A stretch of 64,000 nt of DNA from an uncultured Pelagibacteraceae bacterium (GTDB lineage: Bacteria; Pseudomonadota; Alphaproteobacteria; Pelagibacterales; Pelagibacteraceae). Location of the stretch: positions 124,001-188,000 of the forward strand of contig CACDQQ010000001.1 in the NCBI GenBank assembly GCA_902555065.1. The letters are read 5' to 3'. Under the pieces are notes generated by a model. That model had not been told where the DNA came from. It saw only the letters and a program-made list of their open reading frames with translations, and made no database searches. The translations under genes and the position numbers were made by a program. This document shows, piece by piece, positions 1 through 9,899 of the stretch (position 1 is its first letter; every line of letters begins with the position of its first letter).

Positions 1-1
1 A

Positions 2-361
2 GATTTTTATGAGACGGATAATATTTGTTTTCAAAGTTTTTCAGATATTAACACAAATGAAATTAATGTTGTCATAGCGGATAGTTACAATTTTGGAAAA
101 ATGCTTGCAGATGGATTTAAAAATAAAAAAAAAGAATATTTCGATGAAGCTGAAGATTTACAGAAATATTATTTTGATTATTTTATAACAAAAATTGGTG
201 CCGCACCTTTTAGAGGATCTGGTGGGAGTGTAAAAAAAGGCGCTAATAACCTTGGAAATGATGGTATGGCATATAGAGTTCACGGCTGTGGAATTAGAGG
301 TGTAGGTAATGCTGACCCGATTGTAATTGGTTTAGAAAGCGTGGTTGTTTTACCGAAATAA
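2..361 (+). CDS. C-terminal part of a PilX-like pilus assembly protein (partial)
   Basis: The reading frame is open from base 2 to the stop at 361, so this is the 3' end of a gene that starts before the window; the ATG at 101 is internal. About 119 residues are visible. The end carries two cysteines' worth of folded-domain character (one Cys near residue 14, one in the motif VHGCGIRGVG) and finishes with a hydrophobic strand, GLESVVVLP, resembling the YR(I/V)...VVVLQS end of PilX/PilW-type minor pilin proteins. It lies two genes upstream of a PilY1-like protein, where pilX normally sits. The PilX name is inferred mostly from position and this tail; it could be another minor pilin-like protein. 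Confidence 0.5.
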   Translation, partial: DFYETDNICFQSFSDINTNEINVVIADSYNFGKMLADGFKNKKKEYFDEAEDLQKYYFDYFITKIGAAPFRGSGGSVKKGANNLGNDGMAYRVHGCGIRGVGNADPIVIGLESVVVLPK

Positions 362-409
362 TTATGTCAGATTACACTCTTTATTATATAATATAATAAA
401 TTAGTTTTT

Positions 410-949
410 ATGAAGATAATAATTAAATCCATATTAATTTTCTCATTATCAATTGTTTATTCTTATTCTGCATGTGATTTCAAAGCTAAACTTGGAACAA
501 AAAAGACAGTTTTTGAGAAATTAGAGATAACAGGTCCACCGCTTCCATCAGAATATGAAAATTTCTATATTTATGGTGTCTTAGCTGAAGATGTTTGTCC
601 AAGCGAAAACTTAGAAGATGTTGCAATAGAATATAAATTTATAAATGATGAACTGATAGCGATAAACCTAATTGCTTTAAATGATTATACAAATCAAGTT
701 TCTGAAAAATTAACTTTAATGAATTACGTAAAAAGAAATTATGGTGATTTTGATACCTCGAATAATCCAAAATCTTATATTGGTTTTGAAGTAATTGAGA
801 AAGTTAATGAATTCATAATTTATCAAAGATTACTTAACGATGATGCTACAATTGATGAACAAGTATATATTTCAAATCCTGAACAAGATAATAAATTCAT
901 GGAGTATGTGAAAAATCTTGAGGAACAACAGCTTAAGGAAGAGCAATGA
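410..949 (+). CDS. Small exported protein of unknown function in a type IV pilus block
   Basis: A 179-residue protein with a clear N-terminal signal sequence (basic MKIIIK, hydrophobic stretch to about residue 20) and a cysteine directly after it (SYSAC); the lipobox is poor, so ordinary signal peptidase I cleavage is as likely as lipidation. Two cysteines (about residues 21 and 63) could form a disulfide. The mature part is acidic, predicted mixed alpha/beta, and ends in a charged glutamine/glutamate-rich helix. I recognise no family. Its stop overlaps the PilY1 start by four bases (ATGA), so it is probably translationally coupled to the pilus tip protein and may be its periplasmic partner (inference). 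Confidence 0.75.
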   Translation: MKIIIKSILIFSLSIVYSYSACDFKAKLGTKKTVFEKLEITGPPLPSEYENFYIYGVLAEDVCPSENLEDVAIEYKFINDELIAINLIALNDYTNQVSEKLTLMNYVKRNYGDFDTSNNPKSYIGFEVIEKVNEFIIYQRLLNDDATIDEQVYISNPEQDNKFMEYVKNLEEQQLKEEQ

Positions 950-3900
950 AATTAAAAAAAATATTTTTCTTTGTCTCTTTAATACTTTTATCAATCACAA
1001 ATAATTCTTTTTCAAAATCATTGCCTCCAGGTACAGGTATTGGTGATGTCCCAGCAAATGTTCTTCTGATGTTAGATAAATCAGGAAGCATGGGATGGAG
1101 AATGGGTGGTGGAAGTGTTGGTATGAGATATCCTTATGATGCAGATGCTGACAGTAACGGTGATATTATGGTTTCACAATATTATAGAGATGGAGTTAAA
1201 AAATTTGTTTACGGATCTGCAACTGTTGATACTGGATTTGGAAGAAATGGAGTATCTGGAAAAGGTGATGCTAGATATGAAGGTAACAACCAATGCAGAA
1301 CTTCATATTCTTATAGTGGTGAAACTTATAATGATGTCTATTATACAACAGCATATTGGGAAAGATCAGTTGTAGCAATACGAGCAAGCGACGGAAGATG
1401 TTTAAAAAAATATTATGTTGGGTTTTATCCATATAATATGACCATAGATCAAAGTACTGGATATCTTTATGTTGGAGGTTGGAGAGGTTATAAAACAATT
1501 AATCTTTCTAATCACTCTATAAGTAATTGCTCTTATAGCACCCAAATGAATAGAGCTTTTGGTTCTGCTATTGCTAATGGTAAAATAGTTTATTCATACG
1601 CTAATAATTTATACACTCATAACTTAAGTACCTCGGGTTCAAGATGTCCAAGTACAAGTCAATCAGCTAGAGTAAGTTACCGGTCAGGTAGTTATACAGG
1701 CTTGCAATTTAATCCAAATAATAATCAAGAATTGTGGACTTTATCTTGGTCACTAAGTAGAATGCAAAAACTTACATTAAACAGTAATTACAGTGGAATT
1801 TCATCGACATCATCGTTTGGAAGTAGAAGTAGATCAAATTCATCTGCTACAAGAACATATTTTTATTATCCTTGGGGATTGGGATGGGATCAAGCTAATA
1901 ATAGACTACTTGCTTCTGATCTAAATAAAGGAACTGTTCAAGTTTTTGATACTAGTGGAACATGGATCAAAAATTTTGGTGGAGCTCCAACAACAAGAAT
2001 GCAAGCAGCGCAAGCAGCTATAAAATCTTTAGTAACAGACTCATCATTAACTGCTGGTGTGAACTTTGGTTTTGCAAAGTGGTCTGCTGGAGGTTCTGGG
2101 TTTAGTTCTTGGTCAGGGGGAGACATTAGGCAGGGAATTGGAAAAGCTAGACCTTGTAGTAACTATAATTGTCTAAAAGTGCCAATATATAGAGGAGCAG
2201 CACAAGCTATTGACAAAATGATTACCACTGTAAATCCAGGTGGTGGAACTGACGCAAAAGCATTCATGAACATTGCAAGAGAGTATTATTTGCACGGCTC
2301 ATTATCACCAGTTGATAAAAATTCTCCTTGTCAAAACAGCTATATTTTAGTTATTGGAGATGGAGATTGGTACAATCATAGTAGAGCGAAAAGTATGGCT
2401 CAAAATTTATATCAAAACCATAAAATTAAAACTTTTACAGTTGCCTTTGGAACTGGAATTAGTTCAAGAGGAATGAGGTATTTTAATGAGATTGCTAAAG
2501 CAGGTGGAACTGATAAGGCAATTGTAGCTCAAACTGCGGAGTCTTTGAAAACTCAACTTAAAGCTGCGATCTCACAGATTATTGCATCTAAATTGTCTTT
2601 TACAGCTCCAGCTATAACAGCAACCATAGAGGCTGGAGGTTCAATGTATCAAGCTCAGTTTGATTATAGACAAAATAAAGAATGGGCCGGAACAATCACA
2701 AGAACAAAAATTAACCCAGATGGAAGTTTAGACACTTCAGCGGGTGCAGGAAACTGGTCAGCTGTTGATAAGATGCCGACGCCTCAGTCTAGAAAAATAT
2801 GGAGTGCAATACCAGGGACAGATTACAGAGTAAACTATAGTAACTTTTCTGCAGCAAATGCAACTAACGTTGGAAATCTGATGGCTATTTACTCAAACGA
2901 TATATTAGATTATCACAAAGATAGTGCTAATGCAGATGGATCTACTAATAACAGACGTTGTGCTAATACTAGCGGAGTAATAGATGGAACATCTGATGAT
3001 TTAAAAGGTTTAATAAATTTTGTAAGAGGTCAAGATTATTTTGATTATGATGGAGACTGCAATTTAACAGAGACTAGAACTAATCCTTTAGGAGATGTGT
3101 ATCACTCTCAATTAGTTGTTGTAGGTCAACCATCAGCAGAAACTTCGTTTGTTTCAACCAATCAAGAAGCATACTTTAGAAGTACAAATGGATATGACAA
3201 GTTTGCTCAAGATAATGAACAAAGAAAAGAAGTTATTTATGCTGGATCAAATAGTGGAATATTACATGCATTTGAAGCAAAGACTGGTAAAGAGCTCTGG
3301 GGTTTTGTTCCTCCTTTAATAGCTCCTAATTTACCGAATATTATGAATACCTCTTTAAATTTATCAAAAGGTGGTACTAATGCATTGTTTGGTGTTGATG
3401 GATCCCTAGTAGTTCATGATATGTATTTTAAAAGTCCTCTTAAAAACTCTAAACAGTGGCATACAATATTGTTTGTACCTTATGGAAGAGGTGGAGCCGG
3501 ATTTAGTGTACTAGATATAACTGATCCAGAAAAACCTGAGCATTTATACTCTATATATAACGATATTATAAATAATAGAGTTTATAGAATGGATCATACA
3601 CAAAATATTCTAACTTATCCTTATATTGCAACTTCTTATTCATTAGCATCAATGGCGGAAGCAATACAGGTTGCTGATAATTATACTGATGATGTAAGCG
3701 ATCAAAGTAAAGGAGAGCAAGCAGCAAAAAAAGTTTGTAAAGGAGATACGACTACTTATTGTTACAAGGGTAGAACTTGGACATTCCCAATTCAAGGTGT
3801 AACAAAGAGCGATTTACAGGTATTTAAAGATGATAAAGAGATTTCTTCTTTTTCAGTAAGTTCAAATAGTGCTGGTGATACTTTAATAACCTTCCAGAAA

Positions 3901-5088
3901 CCTATTCAATACTCAGCATATGGTGGAATAGATTCTGATCAAGTAGGTGTAAGAATTAGAGCTGGAACCTTGCAAACCGGAGTTCAACCGCCAGATCATC
4001 ATTATGATTACAGTGCTCTTGGTGAAACATGGTCAGATCCAAGAATATTTAGAATACCTAACAAAGATGAAGGTGATGATAATATTATGGATGACATTTA
4101 TGTTGCTGCACTTGGGGGAGGATATGGAACACAAAATGAAGGAGTTGGGTCGAATTTACATATAATCAATTTAGAAGATAACGTAAATCCTGGAAGTATT
4201 TATCAAGTAATTCAGATAGATGATTTGCCAGGAAATGGTATTGCTAACTCTACTCCAGGATCACCAGTATTAATAACACCAGACACTGCAAGAGGAGTAA
4301 CGTTTACTGGTGCATTGTTATATTTAAGTGATCTAGAAGGAAAAATTACAAAATTCAATCTTACAAATATGAAAACTGAAGACGGAACTACATCTGGCAA
4401 AAAAATAGAAATATTTGACAAAACCACTTTATTTAGTGCTGGGTCATCTAAATTGAATGCAAGATATATGTACCATTCGATGGACGCAACAATTGGAAGA
4501 GACACTAATCAATTATGGTTGTTTGCAGGAACAGGTGACTATGAAAGAATAAATGATACAACTGCTGGAGTAGATAATTTATTATTAGGAATAAAAGATC
4601 CTGATTATCCTTTTTATAAAAAAATCAATAAAGCATCGAGTGCAGATACTATAAAGAATTGTACAGATACCACAGGAAATCTTCCGGGTAGTGCTTGTAT
4701 AAAAAGCAGTAAAAGAGGTTGGTATGTAAAATTGAAAGATTACGGTAAGGTAACAGCTGAGCCAACAGTGTTTAAAGGACTTGTATATTATCCAATATAC
4801 GAACCGACAAAATCAAAAAATAAATGTAGTCTTGGAAATGCATATATTTGTGCTGCAGATGATGAATGTGGAACGAATACTGCTTCACAATTAAATCGAA
4901 CAACAAATAATGCAAATAAATGTGCATTTGTTGGTCAAGGAGTACTTTCAAAAATTGTAGTCTTTGCAAATAAATTATTTGCGAACATCGCTGGTCAATC
5001 CTTAGGATCTAAAAAAGACTTAGTTACGTTAGATGCTGCAGGAGGAGATTCAAATATCTTTAGGAGTTCTTGGAGACATAACTATTAA
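946..5088 (+). CDS. pilY1: PilY1-like type IV pilus tip/assembly protein with split vWA domain
   Basis: A 1380-residue exported protein (signal peptide about 1-23). A von Willebrand A domain begins at once: MIDAS motif D44-K-S46-G-S48, then T435 in GGGTD, then the IGDGD element at 470-474. Residues about 66-345 between the first MIDAS loop and the first vWA helix (from about residue 349) look like an inserted beta-propeller with NHL-type blades, for example NGDIMVSQYYRDGVKKF and a last blade ending GTWIKNFGG. The C-terminal half has the PilY1/PilC propeller hallmark, starting at LGDVYHSQLVVVG with VIYAGSNSGILHAFEAKTG close behind. PilY1 proteins sit at the pilus tip and control pilus extension and adhesion. 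The length exceeds most PilY1 proteins because of the insert. Overlaps the previous gene by four bases. Confidence 0.88.
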   Translation: MKLKKIFFFVSLILLSITNNSFSKSLPPGTGIGDVPANVLLMLDKSGSMGWRMGGGSVGMRYPYDADADSNGDIMVSQYYRDGVKKFVYGSATVDTGFGRNGVSGKGDARYEGNNQCRTSYSYSGETYNDVYYTTAYWERSVVAIRASDGRCLKKYYVGFYPYNMTIDQSTGYLYVGGWRGYKTINLSNHSISNCSYSTQMNRAFGSAIANGKIVYSYANNLYTHNLSTSGSRCPSTSQSARVSYRSGSYTGLQFNPNNNQELWTLSWSLSRMQKLTLNSNYSGISSTSSFGSRSRSNSSATRTYFYYPWGLGWDQANNRLLASDLNKGTVQVFDTSGTWIKNFGGAPTTRMQAAQAAIKSLVTDSSLTAGVNFGFAKWSAGGSGFSSWSGGDIRQGIGKARPCSNYNCLKVPIYRGAAQAIDKMITTVNPGGGTDAKAFMNIAREYYLHGSLSPVDKNSPCQNSYILVIGDGDWYNHSRAKSMAQNLYQNHKIKTFTVAFGTGISSRGMRYFNEIAKAGGTDKAIVAQTAESLKTQLKAAISQIIASKLSFTAPAITATIEAGGSMYQAQFDYRQNKEWAGTITRTKINPDGSLDTSAGAGNWSAVDKMPTPQSRKIWSAIPGTDYRVNYSNFSAANATNVGNLMAIYSNDILDYHKDSANADGSTNNRRCANTSGVIDGTSDDLKGLINFVRGQDYFDYDGDCNLTETRTNPLGDVYHSQLVVVGQPSAETSFVSTNQEAYFRSTNGYDKFAQDNEQRKEVIYAGSNSGILHAFEAKTGKELWGFVPPLIAPNLPNIMNTSLNLSKGGTNALFGVDGSLVVHDMYFKSPLKNSKQWHTILFVPYGRGGAGFSVLDITDPEKPEHLYSIYNDIINNRVYRMDHTQNILTYPYIATSYSLASMAEAIQVADNYTDDVSDQSKGEQAAKKVCKGDTTTYCYKGRTWTFPIQGVTKSDLQVFKDDKEISSFSVSSNSAGDTLITFQKPIQYSAYGGIDSDQVGVRIRAGTLQTGVQPPDHHYDYSALGETWSDPRIFRIPNKDEGDDNIMDDIYVAALGGGYGTQNEGVGSNLHIINLEDNVNPGSIYQVIQIDDLPGNGIANSTPGSPVLITPDTARGVTFTGALLYLSDLEGKITKFNLTNMKTEDGTTSGKKIEIFDKTTLFSAGSSKLNARYMYHSMDATIGRDTNQLWLFAGTGDYERINDTTAGVDNLLLGIKDPDYPFYKKINKASSADTIKNCTDTTGNLPGSACIKSSKRGWYVKLKDYGKVTAEPTVFKGLVYYPIYEPTKSKNKCSLGNAYICAADDECGTNTASQLNRTTNNANKCAFVGQGVLSKIVVFANKLFANIAGQSLGSKKDLVTLDAAGGDSNIFRSSWRHNY

Positions 5089-5101
5089 TAAATATACATT
5101 T

Positions 5102-7120
5102 ATGAAAAAGGTTTTAATAAGTATATTCTTTTTCTTTTCATTCGGCTCTTTAGGTAATGCTACTTGTCTTAAAACAATAACTACCGCACTAACTGATGTG
5201 CAAACTTGTGGGACAAGTGAAACCCTGACTGTTAAGTCAACTGGTTCAATAGTATTTAGTGGATCTAAAGCAGTAAGAGCAAATAATGGTGTTGGTGCAT
5301 CAAATACAACCGTAATCAACCATGGTTTGATAAGTGCAACGGGTGATACCATAAATATGAAAAGTGCCCCTGGAACAAATAAAATTACTAATTCAGGTAC
5401 AATAAATACAGCTCAAAATGAAAATGATAGCAGTGGCATTGCTGTTTTAGTTCAGAAAACAGATGGGACTGAGATTGTTAATAGTGGAACTATTCATGGT
5501 GGAAAATATTCTATACAAGGTCTACAAACTGACGATACAATCATTACAAACAGTGGTACTATTTCTGCAAATGAAACAACTGGTGCTGCTATTTACCTTA
5601 CCAATGGTACAAATGCAACAATAACAAACACTGGAACAATTACAAGTTTAAGACATGGAATTAGACTTGGTAAATCTCATGGTTCATTAAATAATGCTAC
5701 AATAATTAATTCTGGTTTAATTGCTGGCACAACTCATAACGATAGAAATTCAATATATGTTAGCGATGATGACAATGTAACTTCAGGATTTAATTTAATA
5801 ACAAAAGGAGAAGGACATTATGATGGTAAAATTCTACTTAGCGATCAAAACGGAACAACCGGTGTAACATTTTTCGACTTTACTTTAGATTGTAGTATTT
5901 CAAGAGATCAGACCATAGAAATTCATGAAAAACAAAATGTGAGGATAATTAATAATTTATGTGGGAATGATACTTATGAAATTCTAGATTCAAATTTAAA
6001 TCCAGATGCAGATAATTCTGAAACAAATGGATATTTAAGAATTTATGGTGAAGATTTAGATATTGATAGCCATAATAAAAAATATAGATCAGAAATATTT
6101 TTATCTAATTTAAACGATATTTTTAATTCGGTTTCAGAAGAAAAAAAATCTAGTGGATATTATTCTGTTAAAAAAAGAGACAATATTTATAAAAATGAAA
6201 CAACGGGTGTTACCGGAGACTTTAAAATCGAAAATGATAACTTTACACCCTTCCTAAGTTATTCAAGCCAACAAGCAAATTTTAATAACGGAGAGTCTTT
6301 AGATAGTGAAAATTTGGCTATTGGTTTAAAAAAAAAAATTGATTATGAGAAATTTAAATTTTCTGTGGTTTCAATTTTTGGATTAACTCAAAATAAATAT
6401 TTAGATCTTGAAACTGAAACACAACAAACAATTTTAAATGAAAATCTAGGTCAGTTTGCTGCTGTAAATTATAAAGCATTTAAAGAAATAGAAATTGATG
6501 ACAGTCAAAGTTTAAATATTGAAGTTGACGGAAAATATGGTCTTAGAAGACTTCCAACTTATCTAACATCTTTTACAGATGGGGATCTTTCAGTTGATGA
6601 TGCTGTGGATCAAGTATTATCAGGTGGATTTAATGTTGAGTATTCAAGGTTCTTTGAAAATGGTTTTGTGCTTAAACCATATACAGGTTTATCTTTAAAT
6701 CAAACTTTGAGTAAAAAAATTGACATTGTTGCAGACGGTGAAAGAAAAGACATGGCCCATTATATGGATGATGATTTAACAGTGAAAGCTGGTTTAAATA
6801 TCAGCAAAAATACTGATAATTTTGGCCTAAACTTTAATCTAGAGTTTAATGAACAAAATGGACTTAAAGACAGCCAAGTAAGTATTTCATTAACGAAAGT
6901 AATTCAAAATAATATTAGTAAAAAAATAGAGGGTCTACCTATTGATCCAGAACTAGAAAAATTGTTTGATCAATTACAATTAGCTAAAGAAAATGAAAGA
7001 TTGGCAAAAATTGCAGGACAGGCAACTGAAGAAAATAGAGTAATGAAAGAAATGATCATACAATTAATCAAGGAAAATAATAAACTTAAAACTGAAAGAA
7101 ATCTTTTATTAAAAAATTAA
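5102..7120 (+). CDS. Autotransporter-like surface protein with C-terminal coiled coil
   Basis: The ATG at 5102 is chosen rather than the in-frame one at 5033, because 5102 begins a good signal peptide (MKKVLISIFFFFSFGSLGNA) and lies just past the pilY1 stop. The protein is 672 residues. After the signal comes a beta-helix passenger with at least five copies of an I(T/V/I)N(S/T)G(T/L)I motif. From about residue 370 the sequence alternates like an outer-membrane barrel (autotransporter beta-domain type). Unlike a standard autotransporter, the chain does not end on the barrel: about 55 charged heptad-like residues follow (EKLFDQLQLAKENERLAKIA onward). The co-directional position behind pilY1 suggests a common surface/adhesion role, but function is unknown. 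The 3' end overlaps the convergent next gene by 12 bases. Confidence 0.72.
   Translation: MKKVLISIFFFFSFGSLGNATCLKTITTALTDVQTCGTSETLTVKSTGSIVFSGSKAVRANNGVGASNTTVINHGLISATGDTINMKSAPGTNKITNSGTINTAQNENDSSGIAVLVQKTDGTEIVNSGTIHGGKYSIQGLQTDDTIITNSGTISANETTGAAIYLTNGTNATITNTGTITSLRHGIRLGKSHGSLNNATIINSGLIAGTTHNDRNSIYVSDDDNVTSGFNLITKGEGHYDGKILLSDQNGTTGVTFFDFTLDCSISRDQTIEIHEKQNVRIINNLCGNDTYEILDSNLNPDADNSETNGYLRIYGEDLDIDSHNKKYRSEIFLSNLNDIFNSVSEEKKSSGYYSVKKRDNIYKNETTGVTGDFKIENDNFTPFLSYSSQQANFNNGESLDSENLAIGLKKKIDYEKFKFSVVSIFGLTQNKYLDLETETQQTILNENLGQFAAVNYKAFKEIEIDDSQSLNIEVDGKYGLRRLPTYLTSFTDGDLSVDDAVDQVLSGGFNVEYSRFFENGFVLKPYTGLSLNQTLSKKIDIVADGERKDMAHYMDDDLTVKAGLNISKNTDNFGLNFNLEFNEQNGLKDSQVSISLTKVIQNNISKKIEGLPIDPELEKLFDQLQLAKENERLAKIAGQATEENRVMKEMIIQLIKENNKLKTERNLLLKN
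5385..5745 (+). repeat. Degenerate beta-helix repeats encoding NSGTI-type motifs
   Basis: Within the autotransporter-like gene the translated motifs ITNSGTI, IVNSGTI, ITNSGTI, ITNTGTI and IINSGLI recur about every 20-25 residues. This spacing is typical of right-handed beta-helix passenger domains. The DNA itself has diverged, so these are protein-level repeats rather than recent DNA duplications. Confidence 0.65.
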
Positions 7121-9001
7121 TTTTAAAGTTTTAATTAATCCAATTTTCTTATCTGAATATCTTTCTAGCTCAAAAGCGTCAAAAAAAGCTTTATATTTAT
7201 TTCTTTTGGATGAAGGTAGTTTTTTTAATATTTGTTTAAAAGTATCTGACTTTAGGATATTTAAATTTTTTCTTTTACCTAAAAGTATCCAGTATAAGTA
7301 CAACTTCATAAGATTTCTGCTATTTAAATTAAAAAATAAATTTAAAGAAAAGTAAATTATTATTGGAGCAAAAATCCAAAAAATATTTGAGGATAAATTA
7401 AAATTAACTATATTTTTTATAAAATTTTTCCTCTCATCATTATTATAAGAAAGTAAATGTCTAGACCAGACAAAATCTATGTAACTAAAAAAGTAATTTA
7501 CTTTTTGTATCCACGAATAGGAAAATAAACTATAAGAGGGTAAATCTTCAGAGCTTAGTACAGTATTTAAAGTATCTTTAACATTTTCTTCTGGTATTGC
7601 CTTTGTTGGATCAATCCTTACCCAACCTTTTTCTTCCAACCATACTTCAGCCCAGGCATGAGTGTCTTTTTGCTTAAATTTGTAAAAGTTACCTATTTCA
7701 TTTAATTCACCGCCGTAATAACCAGAAACAATTCTACTAGGTATATTTGCCAATCTTGAAAGAAGCACAAAAGTTGAAGCAAAATATTCACAGTATCCTT
7801 CTTTAGAATTAAAGAAAAATTCTTCGTAATTATTATTACGACTTTGTGGAGTTAGATTATAATAGTAGCTACCATCAGAAAATTTAGAATAAATTTTATT
7901 TAAGAAATCTTCTTTATTGGAAATATTATTATCTTTTACCCAATTAATTATTTTTTTTGATATATTGTCTGGAACCGCTAAATAATAATTTTTTAAATTA
8001 TTATTTAAATTATAAGTCATTTCATATCTTTGGAATTCTATTTGCTTCTTTCTATCAACTAATTTATTTTTTATAAAAATATCATTATAATAATCTTTAG
8101 TTATTTCTCTATAACCAGAAGTTAATTTTGAATTTTTAAGGCTAGGTATCCATTTTTTTTTATATGGCTCCAATATTATTTGATAACTTTCATTAAGATT
8201 TTTTGAGTCTTTTATTTTTATGGAATTTTTAAATTTACTATTTAAAAATGATGCGGAAGATGCTCTCCAAGACTTATTATTATTAATGTAATCAAATACT
8301 TTAACCCTAAAATATAATTCATCTTTATTATAATTGTTATTTATCAATATAAATACTTCTTCCTCTGAGTTTGAAAATTCACTAAAAGAGCCAAGATTAA
8401 TAGTGTCAGGAATACCAAGCGTACTTATAGGTGTATCAAATACTCTAAAATTAAACTCTGCCCTTGGGAAAATTAGATAAAAAATAATGATAAATGGGAA
8501 GATACTTAAACCAAAACCTAAATACTTAAATAAATTTTTTATTTTAAAATCAGCGATCTCATCTTGTTGAATTAAGTACATATTTACAACAATCGTTATA
8601 ATTAATGTAATCGATGTAAGTGTGCTAAGGATGTCTTGTCCTTTAATTAAACTTGCTATGGCTATTACCATACAAATTAGGTTGAATGATAAAACATTAT
8701 TTTTATCTTTTAATTCAGAAAATTTAATTATTACCAAAACAGCAAGACAATTTAGAAAAAATTCATCGGATATAACAAACTGGTCTAAGTTGAATTGTAT
8801 ATATAATGCACCAACTGCAAAAAAACCAACAAATAGACTTTTAAATTTAAATTTATATCTAAGTAAACTTAAACTAACCAAGAATAGTAAGATCCAATAT
8901 AATTTATTAATAAATATTAGTTCACTTGAAAGACTTAATACAGATAATACTAAACAAACAAAAGTTAATATTGAGATATTTAAAAATTTAATTTTTAACA
9001 T
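7109..9001 (-). CDS. TgpA-type membrane transglutaminase-like protein
   Basis: A 630-residue protein with about six to eight N-terminal membrane helices (residues 1-180), a large periplasmic region with a transglutaminase-like core, one more membrane helix near 540-560, and a short C-terminal cytoplasmic tail. The papain-like catalytic triad is visible: C404 in EGYCEYFAST, H448 in DTHAWAEVW, and D464 in VRIDPTKA. This architecture matches the TgpA/DUF3488-transglutaminase family; the P. aeruginosa member is essential, and its substrate is unresolved. It is the last gene of a moxR-DUF58-transglutaminase run, overlapping the DUF58 gene by 14 bases. The trio recurs across bacteria, which supports the call. 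Confidence 0.88.
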   Translation of the reverse strand: MLKIKFLNISILTFVCLVLSVLSLSSELIFINKLYWILLFLVSLSLLRYKFKFKSLFVGFFAVGALYIQFNLDQFVISDEFFLNCLAVLVIIKFSELKDKNNVLSFNLICMVIAIASLIKGQDILSTLTSITLIITIVVNMYLIQQDEIADFKIKNLFKYLGFGLSIFPFIIIFYLIFPRAEFNFRVFDTPISTLGIPDTINLGSFSEFSNSEEEVFILINNNYNKDELYFRVKVFDYINNNKSWRASSASFLNSKFKNSIKIKDSKNLNESYQIILEPYKKKWIPSLKNSKLTSGYREITKDYYNDIFIKNKLVDRKKQIEFQRYEMTYNLNNNLKNYYLAVPDNISKKIINWVKDNNISNKEDFLNKIYSKFSDGSYYYNLTPQSRNNNYEEFFFNSKEGYCEYFASTFVLLSRLANIPSRIVSGYYGGELNEIGNFYKFKQKDTHAWAEVWLEEKGWVRIDPTKAIPEENVKDTLNTVLSSEDLPSYSLFSYSWIQKVNYFFSYIDFVWSRHLLSYNNDERKNFIKNIVNFNLSSNIFWIFAPIIIYFSLNLFFNLNSRNLMKLYLYWILLGKRKNLNILKSDTFKQILKKLPSSKRNKYKAFFDAFELERYSDKKIGLIKTLKLIF

Positions 9002-9899
9002 ATGCTAAATATTTTAGAATCTGATTTAAAGATTGTTGATTATTATCTAGTTCGAAAAATTTATCTTTGTGCTTAATTGTTAAATTAGCTTTATTTGCAT
9101 AATATGATTTTACTATATAAACAACATTGCTCAGAAGTTGTTCAAAATTTATGTGATTAAATTTATCTATATCTAAAATTGAATTTGAAATTTTCTTTTT
9201 ATCAGTAAAAATTTTTACATATTTTTTGTCAATCGTAGATTTTTTCCATGCAATTTTTGAGTAATTGTCACCATATTTATATTCGTCTATTCCTTCAAAT
9301 TCATCTAGTTTTATGTTTTTAGAAATTGCAAATTCGCTTAATAATGTGTCAGTAGGTTTTATTTTTTTTGGGTAAACTATAATTTTTGTTTTTGGATAGA
9401 AATTAGTTTTTGTTCTAATTACGCCAAATGGATAGATAGATTTTAGAATTAATTTGTTTAAATAAAATTCACCTCTTAAGGAATTTTGATATTCTAATCT
9501 TAAAGCAGTTAATTTTTTTTTAAAATTAAAATTACCTATTTTTTTATTGTTGTGAACAATGTCAATATTTAATTTTTTTTCATCAGTTAAATTTAAGATT
9601 TGAAAGTTTAAAATTTCATTTTGCTCTGCTTCTAATAAATATTCTTTATTAAAATTTATTTCTAAATTATTTATATTTTGATGAGAGACAAATATAGATA
9701 TAAAAAAAATAAAAAAAATAATTATAGAAACGAGTAAACCTGAATTAATTTGATAGAAAACAGATATCAAAAAACAAAAAAAAATAAATAATCCTAAGCC
9801 AATACCATTAAGATTTGGGTAAATATAAATTTTATTTTGATTTAAAGAGGGTATTAAATCTTTTAAGCTTGGAAATTTTTGAATAGCTTTAACTAACAT
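8988..9899 (-). CDS. DUF58 domain protein, MoxR partner
   Basis: 303 residues with two N-terminal membrane helices (about 35-75) and the DUF58 signature in the C-terminal half: GIDEYKYGDNYSKIAWKKS, the usual (Y)xxGD..(R/K)xIxWkxsA pattern, followed by KKYVKIF. DUF58 proteins are commonly encoded beside MoxR ATPases and membrane transglutaminases. A vWA-like fold at the C terminus is typical of the family, but here only the motif region is clear and no MIDAS is seen. It shares the ATG/stop boundary with moxR (one base shared at 9899) and overlaps the transglutaminase gene. The molecular role is unknown. Confidence 0.85.
   Translation of the reverse strand: MLVKAIQKFPSLKDLIPSLNQNKIYIYPNLNGIGLGLFIFFCFLISVFYQINSGLLVSIIIFFIFFISIFVSHQNINNLEINFNKEYLLEAEQNEILNFQILNLTDEKKLNIDIVHNNKKIGNFNFKKKLTALRLEYQNSLRGEFYLNKLILKSIYPFGVIRTKTNFYPKTKIIVYPKKIKPTDTLLSEFAISKNIKLDEFEGIDEYKYGDNYSKIAWKKSTIDKKYVKIFTDKKKISNSILDIDKFNHINFEQLLSNVVYIVKSYYANKANLTIKHKDKFFELDNNQQSLNQILKYLAYVKN

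Noticed and set aside
101..361. Complete 86-residue small protein starting at 101
   Set aside because: The frame is open upstream to base 2, so this is only the end of a longer gene cut by the window edge.
8622..9008. 128-residue plus-strand frame opposite the transglutaminase gene
   Set aside because: Antisense to a membrane-helix region with matching codon bias; no independent signal of coding.
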